Shown here: in pieces, positions 8,688 through 18,510 of the stretch
Numbering within the stretch: the first letter of the stretch is position 1
Layout: each line of letters opens with the position of its first letter
Assembly: GCF_008727735.1 (NCBI RefSeq)
Contig: NZ_CP044227.1
Location: 2,057,001 to 2,121,000, forward strand
Source of the DNA: Flintibacter sp. KGMB00164
Lineage (GTDB): Bacteria > Bacillota > Clostridia > Oscillospirales > Oscillospiraceae
Direction: 5' to 3'
Length of the DNA stretch: 64,000 nt
Position numbers and translations under genes: made by a program
Notes under the pieces: generated by a model
The model's database searches: none
Seen by the model: the letters and a program-made list of their open reading frames with translations, nothing else
What the model was told of the DNA's origin: nothing

Positions 8688-9359
8688 TTATCCCATATAG
8701 TCTCCGTTGTAGCTGACCAGCACGGCGCTGGCGACTCCCTGCATCTCGGAGAGGGCATTGATAAAATCAGTATTCTCGTCTTTCATCCGCACCTCCAGAT
8801 TCAGCTCCACGGCTCCCTTCTGGACTGTCTTGCTCTTGACGGTCAGGCGCTGGACCTTTTCCTTCAGAAATTCCGTAGCTGCCGCTTCGCTCTCATGTCC
8901 GTCACAGCGGAGCACCACAATATAGGGATTCACATGGGACTTTTTGTTGGCAAAAATCAGCAGGAATACACCAATAAATACGCTGCCGAATACGGCCAGA
9001 GGGATGAGTCCCGCCGCCAGCACGATGCCTGCGGCAATGGACCAGAACAAGAAGGCGATGTCCAGGGGCTCTTTGATGGCGGTGCGGAAACGGACGATGG
9101 ACAGGGCGCCCACCATGCCCAGGGACAGCACCACATTGGAGGTGACCGCCAGGATGACCAGCGTGGTGATCATGGTCAGGGCCACCAGAGTCACGCCGAA
9201 GCTGGAGGAGTACATCACCCCGGCAAAGGTCTTTTTGTAGATAAGGAAAATAAACATACCCAGGGCAAAGGCCAGCACCAGTGCCAGGGCCATATCCAAC
9301 AGGGTAACGCTGGTCATGTTCTCCAGAAAGCTGGATTTGAAGATATCTTGAAAAGTCAT
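8688..9359 (-). CDS. DUF4956 membrane protein
   Basis: A 223-residue protein with about four transmembrane segments in the first two thirds and a soluble, probably cytoplasmic, ferredoxin-like C-terminal region. The conserved block 'VGALSIVRFRTAIKEPLD' is characteristic of DUF4956. The family has no established biochemical role, but it is repeatedly found beside VTC and CotH genes, as here, which suggests a membrane component of the same polymer or modification system. It sits 30 bases after the VTC gene and 15 before the CotH-like gene. Confidence 0.85.
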   Translation of the reverse strand: MTFQDIFKSSFLENMTSVTLLDMALALVLAFALGMFIFLIYKKTFAGVMYSSSFGVTLVALTMITTLVILAVTSNVVLSLGMVGALSIVRFRTAIKEPLDIAFLFWSIAAGIVLAAGLIPLAVFGSVFIGVFLLIFANKKSHVNPYIVVLRCDGHESEAAATEFLKEKVQRLTVKSKTVQKGAVELNLEVRMKDENTDFINALSEMQGVASAVLVSYNGDYMG

Positions 9360-9389
9360 TGTGTTCTGCTCCTTCTTGATTGTTCGCGC

Positions 9390-10061
9390 TCACCCGTAAA
9401 TCCGGCAGGCGGCGTATTTGGAAAAGGCCGAGGTGTGGGTCCTGGGCACCTGGACCAGGTCTCGGATCAGAGCGGGCAAAAAGCCGTCCCACTTCACCTC
9501 CAGGATGGCGGGAGCATCCCCCGCCGGAATGGTCACACAGTCCGGATTTAAAAAATCCGTGTTTCCCATGGCCGTACGGATGTTGTAATCCAAGGTTACC
9601 CGCACATTTCCCGGGTCGTAGACAAAGGGCTCCCGGGTATAGTCCACAATCGTCCGTGGCCGCAGACCCTGGGTGGTCATTTTGAAGCACAATTCCCGGA
9701 CCAAGGGTTCTTTGCTGTCTGCCAGCCTGGTAACATCTCCGCTAGCTACGGCTTGGACCTCTTCCCAGCTCAGCCTGGCCTGCTCTTTGCTGCACAGACC
9801 GCTGTACTTGCTCTTTTTTTCCAAAAAAACTTGAGACAGATCTCCGTTGTAGTACCGGACCCGAAATTTTTCCCGGCTGTTTACTCCATCCAACTTTTCC
9901 CTCAAAGCTTTGTCCGCCAGATTGTCAAAATACAAGCTTCGGATCTGGTAGCTCCCGTTTACCGCATGTTGGTCCCGTTCCAGCACCGCTCCCAGGCGGG
10001 CACGGAGGGCCAACAGGTCAGAGTAGCTGATTTCGTGCTTCCACTCGTGACGAAACTCCAT
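9390..10061 (-). CDS. VTC-domain polyphosphate polymerase family protein
   Basis: Belongs to the triphosphate-tunnel superfamily, the fold used by yeast Vtc4 to make polyphosphate from ATP. The tunnel-lining basic residues on alternating strands are visible: 'KHEI' at the N-terminus, 'YQIRSLYFDN', 'KFRVRYYNGD', 'FLEKKSKY', and near the end 'AILEVKWDGFLP' with the metal-binding Glu. I chose the ATG at 10061 because AAGGAGG lies 7 bases upstream; an in-frame codon 14 triplets earlier has no such site. No SPX domain is present. First gene of the VTC-DUF4956-CotH operon. Whether it polymerises phosphate or uses the tunnel for another nucleotide reaction is open. Confidence 0.87.
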   Translation of the reverse strand: MEFRHEWKHEISYSDLLALRARLGAVLERDQHAVNGSYQIRSLYFDNLADKALREKLDGVNSREKFRVRYYNGDLSQVFLEKKSKYSGLCSKEQARLSWEEVQAVASGDVTRLADSKEPLVRELCFKMTTQGLRPRTIVDYTREPFVYDPGNVRVTLDYNIRTAMGNTDFLNPDCVTIPAGDAPAILEVKWDGFLPALIRDLVQVPRTHTSAFSKYAACRIYG

Positions 10062-10133
10062 TTCGCGGCCTCCTTTCCATAGGTGGCCAGTATACTCTGT
10101 CAACCTTAGTTCAAGCTTAGAGAATATAAAATC

Positions 10134-10160
10134 AGCGGAGCAAGATATACCTGCTCCGCT
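10134..10160 (-). terminator. Terminator after the cation-efflux gene
   Basis: A 9-bp stem AGCGGAGCA/TGCTCCGCT is followed on the minus strand by GATTTTAT. It lies just after the cation-efflux stop and upstream of the VTC operon. Confidence 0.55.
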
Positions 10161-10186
10161 CTCAGCCTCTTTTTTTGCACGCTTTC

Positions 10187-11086
10187 CTATGGCAGCCGCT
10201 TGGAGGCAACGATGCGTGGATTCACATGGACCATACAGTGCTTTACCATAGGGAACCGGCGTTCCATGGCATGATGTACCTGCGCCGACGTCTCATGGGC
10301 TTCAGCCAGCGGAGCTTCCCCATCTGCAGCAATCTCTACTTCCACATAAATCCGGTTGCCAAACAGCCGGGTCTGCAGCCGGTCCACACCCAATACCCCC
10401 GGCTGGGCCAGCGCAGTCTGCCGCATCTCCTCCTCCATCTCCTCCGGACAGGCGGTATCCAGCATTTTTGCCGCGGCATCGCGAAAGATGTCCCAGGCCG
10501 CCTTCAAAATAAACAGACAGATCACTACACTGGCTGCCGGATCCAGCTCGGGAATTCCCAGTCGTGCCCCGCAGATTCCCACAAAACTGCCCACAGAGGA
10601 CAGCGCGTCGGAGCGGTGGTGCCACGCATCCGCCATGAGAGACGGGGAATTCAGCTTCTTGGCCGCCGCTCTGGTGTACCAGTACATAGCCTCTTTGGAC
10701 ACGATGGAGAGGACCGCTGCCGCCAACGCCACCCGCCCGGGAATGGGCAGAGCGTCCGCGCCTTCCAGGATGTTTCCCACTCCGGTCCAGCCGATTCCAA
10801 GCCCTGTCACGGCCAGCATAGAGGCAAGCAGGATGGCAGCCATACATTCAAACCGCTCATGGCCAAAGGGATGCTCCCGGTCTGCCTCCTTTCCCGCCAG
10901 CTTGACGCCGGCAATCACCACAAAGGTGCTCAGCACATCGGACGCAGAATGGACGGCGTCAGACACCATTGCTCCGGAATGGGCCACCAATCCCGCAGCC
11001 AATTTCAGAATCGTCAGCACCACATTGCCCAGGATCGTGACGACTGAAACTCGTATTGCTCTGGCTTCTCCGCTTTTTTGATCCAT
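10187..11086 (-). CDS. Cation diffusion facilitator (CDF) efflux protein
   Basis: Exports divalent metal ions (Zn, Mn, Fe or Co) in exchange for protons. Six membrane segments are expected, and the metal-site residues are seen in 'SDAVHSASD' (helix 2) and 'ADAWHHRSDALSS' (helix 5), followed by the cytoplasmic dimerisation domain (residues ~210-290). The HxxxD pair in helix 5 and the DxxxD type in helix 2 do not fix the metal; a MamM/YdfM-like Mn or Fe exporter is one option. The ATG at 11086 is preferred over two upstream in-frame ATGs because GGGAGGT stands 6 bases before it. It is monocistronic by its flanking terminator. Confidence 0.9.
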   Translation of the reverse strand: MDQKSGEARAIRVSVVTILGNVVLTILKLAAGLVAHSGAMVSDAVHSASDVLSTFVVIAGVKLAGKEADREHPFGHERFECMAAILLASMLAVTGLGIGWTGVGNILEGADALPIPGRVALAAAVLSIVSKEAMYWYTRAAAKKLNSPSLMADAWHHRSDALSSVGSFVGICGARLGIPELDPAASVVICLFILKAAWDIFRDAAAKMLDTACPEEMEEEMRQTALAQPGVLGVDRLQTRLFGNRIYVEVEIAADGEAPLAEAHETSAQVHHAMERRFPMVKHCMVHVNPRIVASKRLP

Positions 11087-11442
11087 ACTGTTACCTCCCA
11101 TTTGGAACATATTGCTGTGGCATTCATCTGTTTAGCCTGTTCCAGGGGGTACACAAAGACACCCATGGAACATACTTTTTGTCCCACAGATGCCTCACCA
11201 TCTGCTGCCGCCGCAGCGGCCCGGCTCCTTTACGGCCTGTTCCTTGTGGGGCGCGCCGCCCCAACCATGTTCTCACCCTCAGTTTATGCCGTTCTCTCCC
11301 CTTTGGTCACTGCACCCCTTGTCAAAAAAAGTTCACACTTTTCGTATGGTACAGGCTTATCCATTTGTGTTAAAATAAAATTGTCCCCAAAGGAGATTCT
11401 CTGCATCTATTTTTCCTTACCAAAGAACAGGAAGGCAACTCT
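11087..11442. other. Intergenic region without a recognised gene
   Basis: This divergent gap of about 356 bases contains a C/T-rich left half and an AT-rich right half (about 11310-11400) where a promoter for the carboxypeptidase would be expected. I find no well-spaced -35/-10 pair and no coding signal. Confidence 0.5.
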
Positions 11443-12255
11443 ATGGACAACAATTTTGCCTCTTCTATCGATTCCAAGCACCGCCACCCTCGCAGTCTGG
11501 CGCTGCGTTCGCTGGTGCTGCTGCTCGGCTTTGGCTGTGCGGCATCTCTTCTGCTGGGCAGCTGCGCCCATCCCCGTATTCTTCCTCTGAGCGGTTGGCT
11601 GCCAAAATCCTCCCTGTCCGTCTCCATCTCCCGAACCACCTCTCACTGGAAGGCTCCCGATGATACCCATGTTTGGAATCTGACTCTGGTCAATCCCTGG
11701 AACCCTCTTCCGGAGGATTATTCCATCTCTCTGAAGCAGGTAGAATCCGGCCAGGCAGTAGATCAGCGGTGCGCGGAGGCCCTGCAGGCGATGATGGATG
11801 ACTGCCGGGCTGCCGGCCTATCCCCTCTCATCTGCTCCTCCTACCGTACCCAGGAGACCCAGCACGGACTGTATGACGCCCAGGTCAACGATTTTCTTGC
11901 TCAGGGCTACTCCAGAAAAGAGGCCGAGTCCATGGCCGCCACCATAGTGGCCCTGCCCGGCACCAGCGAGCACCAGCTGGGGCTGGCGGTAGACATTGTG
12001 GATCAAAACTATCAGATCCTGGAGAGTTCCCAGGAGGACACACCGGTCCAACGATGGCTGATGGAGCACTGCTGGGAGTATGGTTTTATTCTCCGCTATC
12101 CGGAAGAGAAAAGCGATTTAACCGGCATTATCTACGAACCCTGGCACTACCGCTATGTGGGTGTGGAAGCCGCAAAAGTGATTACCCAGGCCGGGATCTG
12201 TCTGGAGGAATATGTGGGAGCCACTGCAAAAGCCGTTCCTGACTCTTTCTCTTAA
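11443..12255 (+). CDS. M15B D-Ala-D-Ala carboxypeptidase (VanY/DdcY-like)
   Basis: Trims the terminal D-Ala from peptidoglycan stem peptides outside the membrane. A hydrophobic segment (residues ~22-42, ending in 'LLGSCAHP', which could be a lipobox) precedes the M15 domain. Active-site blocks are visible: 'CSSYRTQETQ', 'GTSEHQLGLAVDIVD' (zinc His and Asp) and 'EPWHYRYVG' (catalytic Glu relative and zinc His). AGGAAGG lies 7 bases before the ATG. It has no van-type neighbours, so housekeeping wall trimming rather than glycopeptide resistance is the natural reading. Confidence 0.9.
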   Translation: MDNNFASSIDSKHRHPRSLALRSLVLLLGFGCAASLLLGSCAHPRILPLSGWLPKSSLSVSISRTTSHWKAPDDTHVWNLTLVNPWNPLPEDYSISLKQVESGQAVDQRCAEALQAMMDDCRAAGLSPLICSSYRTQETQHGLYDAQVNDFLAQGYSRKEAESMAATIVALPGTSEHQLGLAVDIVDQNYQILESSQEDTPVQRWLMEHCWEYGFILRYPEEKSDLTGIIYEPWHYRYVGVEAAKVITQAGICLEEYVGATAKAVPDSFS

Positions 12256-12260
12256 AACTT

Positions 12261-12300
12261 CAGCCGCCCTTCTCTATGCAGGAGAAGGGCGGCTGTTTAT
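12261..12300 (+). terminator. Terminator of the M15 carboxypeptidase gene
   Basis: A 14-bp stem CAGCCGCCCTTCTC/GAGAAGGGCGGCTG is followed by TTTATT. Confidence 0.85.
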
Positions 12301-12328
12301 TCTCAGATCACTTTCAATTTTTAAAAAA

Positions 12329-12363
12329 GAAAACGTCCTGAAATCGTTTGATTTCAGGACGTT
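12329..12363 (-). terminator. Terminator of the tRNA-Ala gene
   Basis: The stem ACGTCCTGAAATC/GATTTCAGGACGT starts directly after the encoded CCA and is followed on the minus strand by TTTTCTTTTTT. Confidence 0.85.
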
Positions 12364-12439
<76 letters not shown>

Positions 12440-12482
12440 ATATTTTCTTGTTGCTTTGGCTCTTGGCCTCAGCGCAGGACTT

Positions 12483-12511
12483 ATAATACCAGATACCCGC
12501 TCACTTGTCAA
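12483..12511 (-). promoter_or_regulatory. Promoter of tRNA-Ala
   Basis: TTGACA and TATTAT with a 17-base spacer, about 45 bases before the mature tRNA 5' end. Confidence 0.8.
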
Positions 12512-12552
12512 GCATAAAAAGAAAGTTTTTTCGTTTTTTTCAAAAACCAAAG

Positions 12553-12584
12553 AACGCCGCAGCGCTGTGCAGCGCTGCGGCGTT
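12553..12584 (-). terminator. Terminator of rpsU
   Basis: A 15-bp GC-rich stem AACGCCGCAGCGCTG with its perfect complement and a 2-base loop; on the minus strand it is followed by CTTTGGTTTTTT. Confidence 0.8.
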
Positions 12585-12596
12585 TCGATGTGCTGA

Positions 12597-12779
12597 TTAG
12601 TAATATTTTTTGCGGTTCTTACGAGCAGCCTCAGACTTCTTGCGGCGCTTCACGCTGGGGCTCTCATAATGCTCGCGCTTACGAACCTCGGCCAGCACGC
12701 CAGACTTGGCGCAGCTGCGCTTAAAGCGCTTCAGAGCGCTCTCCAAAGACTCGTTTTCTCTTACACGGACTTCCGACAT
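12597..12779 (-). CDS. rpsU: 30S ribosomal protein S21
   Basis: A 60-residue, strongly basic protein of the small ribosomal subunit. It starts '[19 protein letters not shown]' and has the family pattern '[19 protein letters not shown]' before an Arg/Lys-rich tail. Length and sequence are typical of Firmicutes S21. It is a monocistron with a consensus promoter whose spacer is itself palindromic. Confidence 0.97.
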   Translation of the reverse strand: MSEVRVRENESLESALKRFKRSCAKSGVLAEVRKREHYESPSVKRRKKSEAARKNRKKYY

Positions 12780-12851
12780 TTATATTTCCCTCCCTCCGGC
12801 GCGGCAGATTTTCTGCCACGAAAGGGCCATTTGTATGGCTTTAACAGAACC

Positions 12852-12880
12852 ATTATATTTGACTTTCTGTCAAATGTCAA
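12852..12880 (-). promoter_or_regulatory. Consensus promoter of rpsU with palindromic spacer
   Basis: Perfect TTGACA and TATAAT boxes flank a 17-base spacer, TTTGACAGAAAGTCAAA, which is a perfect inverted repeat (6-bp arms, 5-base centre). A repressor could bind between the boxes. Confidence 0.8.
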
Positions 12881-12931
12881 GTTCTTCTTTGCTCTGCAAA
12901 TTTGAATTTTTTGTAACGGCACGATGCACCA

Positions 12932-15355
<2,424 letters not shown>

Positions 15356-15591
15356 ATCAATCACGCTCTCCTGTATTTTTACCGCGCCAGTCGGCACTTA
15401 TATATTGAGACCGTAACATTATACCCGCAATTTGTCCAGATTGCAAGGGCTTCCATACAGCTCGCCCGGTTCCTGGACTTTCGAGGGAAAATTCAGGATC
15501 CTCAAATCCAATTTTATAAAAATCTTAATTTCCTCTTCCATGGAATTTATATCCTGTCTGCTATTCTGAATTCAGAAAGGACGGGGTCCAT

Positions 15592-16125
15592 ATGACGCAG
15601 ACCAAAACGGTATATATTCTCCTCACCCGCTCCGGGACCTGGTTTTCCCGGCTCATTCACCTGGCCACCGACGACTGCTACACCCATGCCTCCATCGGTT
15701 TGGACGGTCCCGCCGGCCCCTTTTACAGCTTTGGTCGTCTGGACCCCCGCTTTGCCCTGCCGGCCGGACTGGTCCAGGAGCGGCTGGACGGCAGCCCCAT
15801 CGGCGGCCGGGAGACTCCCTGGTGTCTGTGTGAGCTGGAGGTCTCCTCCCAGGCCTATGACCATCTGAAACAACAGCTTTCTTCCATGTACGCCCGTCGG
15901 GAGCAATACCACTATAATCTGCTGGGTGCACTGAGCTGCTACTTCCATCAGCCTCTGCGCCGGGAGCACCACTACTTCTGTTCTCAGTTTGTGGCCAGTC
16001 TGCTGGAGGAAAGCGGCGCGGCGGAGCTGGGCAAATGTCCCGATCTGGTCCGTCCGGTGGATTTCTGCTCTCTGCGGGGCCTGCGCTCCGTGCGCCAGGG
16101 CGTGTTTGTCCCTTCCCCAGCCTGA
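15592..16125 (+). CDS. YiiX/NlpC-P60-like papain-fold protein
   Basis: A 177-residue soluble protein with no signal peptide. The order of likely catalytic residues, His in 'YTHASIGL' near residue 32 and Cys in 'YFCSQFVA' near residue 132, is the reverse of classical papains. It matches the circularly permuted NlpC/P60 group (YiiX/YebB-like, also LRAT-like). Members act on amide or ester bonds of wall, lipid or protein substrates; the substrate here is unknown. GAAAGGA lies a few bases before the ATG. It lies alone between leuS (divergent) and an SNF-type transporter gene with its own promoter. Confidence 0.6.
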   Translation: MTQTKTVYILLTRSGTWFSRLIHLATDDCYTHASIGLDGPAGPFYSFGRLDPRFALPAGLVQERLDGSPIGGRETPWCLCELEVSSQAYDHLKQQLSSMYARREQYHYNLLGALSCYFHQPLRREHHYFCSQFVASLLEESGAAELGKCPDLVRPVDFCSLRGLRSVRQGVFVPSPA

Positions 16126-16163
16126 TCTTTTCCTCTGTTTGCCTCTTTCTCTCTCCTCCGGAC

Positions 16164-16191
16164 TTGACAGAACCGATTCCTACGCTATAAT
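16164..16191 (+). promoter_or_regulatory. Promoter of the SNF-type transporter gene
   Basis: Perfect TTGACA and TATAAT boxes with a 16-base spacer, about 70 bases before the ATG. Confidence 0.8.
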
Positions 16192-16206
16192 AGAAGGACA
16201 CTGTAC

Positions 16207-16244
16207 TTCGCCGCTTTGACGCTGTAAAGCATCAACGCGACGAA
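16207..16244 (+). other. Leader hairpin before the SNF-type transporter gene
   Basis: An imperfect stem brings TTCGcCG at the 5' side onto CGaCGAA at the 3' side, with an inner TTGAcGC/GCaTCAA helix and a TGTAAA loop. It ends just before the GAAGGAGG ribosome site, so it could affect translation. No known riboswitch is recognised. Confidence 0.3.
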
Positions 16245-16260
16245 AGAAGGAGGATCAGAA

Positions 16261-17577
16261 ATGGAACATAAACGAACTGCCGGGCAGTTCGCCAGCTCAG
16301 CCGGTTTTATTCTGGCTGCCGTGGGCTCCGCGGTAGGCATGGGAAATATCTGGCTGTTCCCCTATCGAATTGGACAATACGGCGGCGGCGCTTTCTTGGT
16401 GCCCTACTTTATCTTTGTGGCCCTGTTCAGCTATGTAGGCCTGTCGGGCGAGTTTGGCCTGGGCCGTCTCACCGGAACGGGCACGTCGGGCTCCTTTGAT
16501 TACGTGCTGAAAAAGCGGGGAAAAAAGGGCGGCTCCATCATCGGCATTCTGCCCCTGCTGGGCGTGCTGGGTATCGCCATCGGCTACTCGGTGGTGGTAG
16601 GCTGGGTGCTGAAATACGCGGTGGGTTCTCTCACCGGTGCAGTGCTCACCAACGAGCCCCAGGCCTATTTTGACGCCATGGCCGTGGACTTCGGCTCCAT
16701 TCCCTGGCACCTTATCGCCGTGGTTCTCACCGCTGCGGTACTGCTGATGGGCGTGAAGGACGGTATCGAGAAAATCAGCAAGTTCATGATGCCTGCTTTC
16801 TTTATTCTCTTCTTCATCATCGCCATCCGCGTGGCCTTCCTCCCCGGCTCCTGGGAGGGCTACCTCTACCTGCTCACCCCCGACTGGAGCTACCTGGGCA
16901 AGTTTGAGACCTGGGTCATGGCCATGGGACAGGCCTTCTTCTCCCTGTCCATCAACGGCGCAGGCATGCTGATCTACGGCAGCTATATGAAGAAGTCAGA
17001 GGACATCATCCACCACTCGGTCATGACCGCCATTCTGGATACTATCGCTGCCCTGCTGGCCGGCTTTGCCATCATCCCGGCGGTGTTCGCCTTCGGCATC
17101 TCCCCCAGCTCCGGTCCCCCGCTGATGTTCGTCACCCTGCCTCAGGTGTTCCAGAGCATGCCCATGGGCCGGCTGTTTGCGGTATTCTTCTTTGTGTCCG
17201 TCTTCTTTGCGGGCATCACCTCCCTCATCAACATGATGGAGGCCTGCAGCGAGGCTCTCTCCAGTCAGCTGAAGTTCTCCCGCCGCCTGGCGGTGTGTGT
17301 CATCGCCGTGGTGGTCTTCGGCGTGTCCATCTTCCTGGAGGCCCTGCCCAAGATGGGCGCCTGGCTGGACACCGTGACCATCTATATCGCCCCCTTCGGC
17401 GCTCTGCTGTGTGCGGTGTTTATCTACTTCATCCTGGGCATGAAGGACATCAAGGCCGAACTGAACCTGGGCCGCAAGAAGCCCCTGGGCCGCAGCTTCG
17501 ACGTCATCGCTTACTTCTATGTGATCGTAGCGGCGGCAGTGCTGGTGCTTGGCATCTACTACGGCGGCATCGGCTGA
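16261..17577 (+). CDS. Sodium-dependent transporter, SNF/NSS family
   Basis: Takes up an amino acid or amine with Na+ (LeuT/MhsT fold). The helix 1 signature is 'GSAVGMGNIWLFPY', where the unwound stretch binds Na+ and substrate. About eleven membrane segments fit the 438-residue length, as in MhsT-like bacterial members, which lack helix 12. The aromatic residues lining the pocket cannot be assigned by eye, so tryptophan, other hydrophobic amino acids or tyrosine remain possible. GAAGGAGG precedes the ATG. A strong promoter and a leader hairpin lie upstream, and a bidirectional terminator follows, so it is a single-gene unit. Confidence 0.93.
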   Translation: MEHKRTAGQFASSAGFILAAVGSAVGMGNIWLFPYRIGQYGGGAFLVPYFIFVALFSYVGLSGEFGLGRLTGTGTSGSFDYVLKKRGKKGGSIIGILPLLGVLGIAIGYSVVVGWVLKYAVGSLTGAVLTNEPQAYFDAMAVDFGSIPWHLIAVVLTAAVLLMGVKDGIEKISKFMMPAFFILFFIIAIRVAFLPGSWEGYLYLLTPDWSYLGKFETWVMAMGQAFFSLSINGAGMLIYGSYMKKSEDIIHHSVMTAILDTIAALLAGFAIIPAVFAFGISPSSGPPLMFVTLPQVFQSMPMGRLFAVFFFVSVFFAGITSLINMMEACSEALSSQLKFSRRLAVCVIAVVVFGVSIFLEALPKMGAWLDTVTIYIAPFGALLCAVFIYFILGMKDIKAELNLGRKKPLGRSFDVIAYFYVIVAAAVLVLGIYYGGIG

Positions 17578-17595
17578 GTCAATACTCAAAGATAC

Positions 17596-17633
17596 AAAAT
17601 CCCCGCTGGGAAGATTCCCAGCGGGGATTTTTT
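17596..17633. terminator. Bidirectional terminator, transporter / deoC
   Basis: A perfect 17-bp stem AAAATCCCCGCTGGGAA with its complement and a 2-base loop lies between the convergent genes. Confidence 0.9.
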
Positions 17634-17647
17634 GTGTTTAAATTGAT

Positions 17648-18301
17648 TCAGCCGTTTTTCTGGTACAGGGCCACCAGAGCGCTGGCACCAATGCGGTCGG
17701 CGCCGGCATCCAGCATGGCCTGGGCCTGCTCAAAGGTACGGATGCCGCCGGCGGCTTTGATGCGCATGTCGGGGCTGATGTGCTCCCGGAACAGCTTCAC
17801 ATCCTCCACGGTAGCTCCGCCCTGGGCAAAGCCGGTGGAGGTCTTGATAAAGTCGGCTCCGGACATGGAGACAATCCGGCAGGCGGCGATCTTCTCCTCC
17901 TGGGTCAGCTGACAGGCCTCCACAATGACCTTCAAAATACGGCCCTTGCAGGATGCCTTGACCGCCTTGATCTCCTCCAGCACGCCTTCCCAGTCGCCCG
18001 ACTTGGCCAGACCGATGTCCATGACCATGTCGATCTCGTCGGCGCCATTGCGGATGGCATCCTCGGTCTCAAAGACCTTCACCTCGGGGGTGGAATAGCC
18101 GTTGGGGAAGCCAATGACAGTGCAGATCTTCAGGCGGTTGCCCACATAGTCTGCCGCCCGCTTGACATACCGGGGCGGGATACACACCGAGGCGGTCTGA
18201 CAGGCCAACCCCTGATCGCAGATAACCTTCACCTGCTCCCAGGTGGCGTCTTGCGCAAGCAGGGTATGGTCTACCCGGCTGAGAATTTCTTTCCGATCCA
18301 T
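17648..18301 (-). CDS. deoC: Deoxyribose-phosphate aldolase
   Basis: Splits 2-deoxyribose 5-phosphate into glyceraldehyde 3-phosphate and acetaldehyde in deoxynucleoside catabolism. This is a class I Schiff-base aldolase. The reactive lysine is in 'ADFIKTSTGF' and the second conserved block is 'KVIVEACQLT'. The phosphate-binding end 'KAAGGIRTFEQA' and 'GADRIGASA' are also visible. The 217-residue length is normal. AAGGAGG precedes the ATG. No other deo genes (pyrimidine nucleoside phosphorylase, phosphopentomutase) adjoin it here. Confidence 0.96.
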   Translation of the reverse strand: MDRKEILSRVDHTLLAQDATWEQVKVICDQGLACQTASVCIPPRYVKRAADYVGNRLKICTVIGFPNGYSTPEVKVFETEDAIRNGADEIDMVMDIGLAKSGDWEGVLEEIKAVKASCKGRILKVIVEACQLTQEEKIAACRIVSMSGADFIKTSTGFAQGGATVEDVKLFREHISPDMRIKAAGGIRTFEQAQAMLDAGADRIGASALVALYQKNG

Positions 18302-18317
18302 AAGTCGTTTCCTCCTT

Positions 18318-18349
18318 ACACAGAAGTGGGACCGGGTCCCACACAGAAG
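18318..18349 (-). promoter_or_regulatory. Palindrome flanked by 9-base direct repeats upstream of deoC
   Basis: TGGGACCGGGTCCCA is bracketed by two copies of ACACAGAAG (18318-18326 and 18341-18349), directly before the deoC ribosome site. It could be a repressor operator or an RNA hairpin. No known regulator is assigned. Confidence 0.35.
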
Positions 18350-18407
18350 CGCTGATGCAGGTTTATTCTACTCCCGCCGCCCCCATCTGTCCAGCCCAAA
18401 AACTGAC

Positions 18408-18439
18408 AAAAAGCGGGCCGGAGAACTCCTCCGGCCCGT
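18408..18439 (-). terminator. Terminator of metK
   Basis: The stem CGGGCCGGAG/CTCCGGCCCG is followed on the minus strand by CTTTTTG, downstream of the metK stop. Confidence 0.8.
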
Positions 18440-18510
18440 ACGGCCGGTCACTTCCACCCTGAAAGGATAGCCGAAACCAGCACAGATTATTCCTTGTTTT
18501 TCCAGTTCGT

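Noticed and set aside
11078..11590. 170-codon frame left of the M15 carboxypeptidase
   Set aside because: Low-complexity C/T-rich intergenic sequence; it overlaps the well-supported carboxypeptidase start in another frame.
12316..12363. Attenuator of a protein gene
   Set aside because: The hairpin begins immediately after the tRNA CCA and is simply the tRNA terminator.
15356..15600. T-box leader for leuS
   Set aside because: The conserved AGGGTGGNACCGCG element is not present on the minus strand upstream of leuS.
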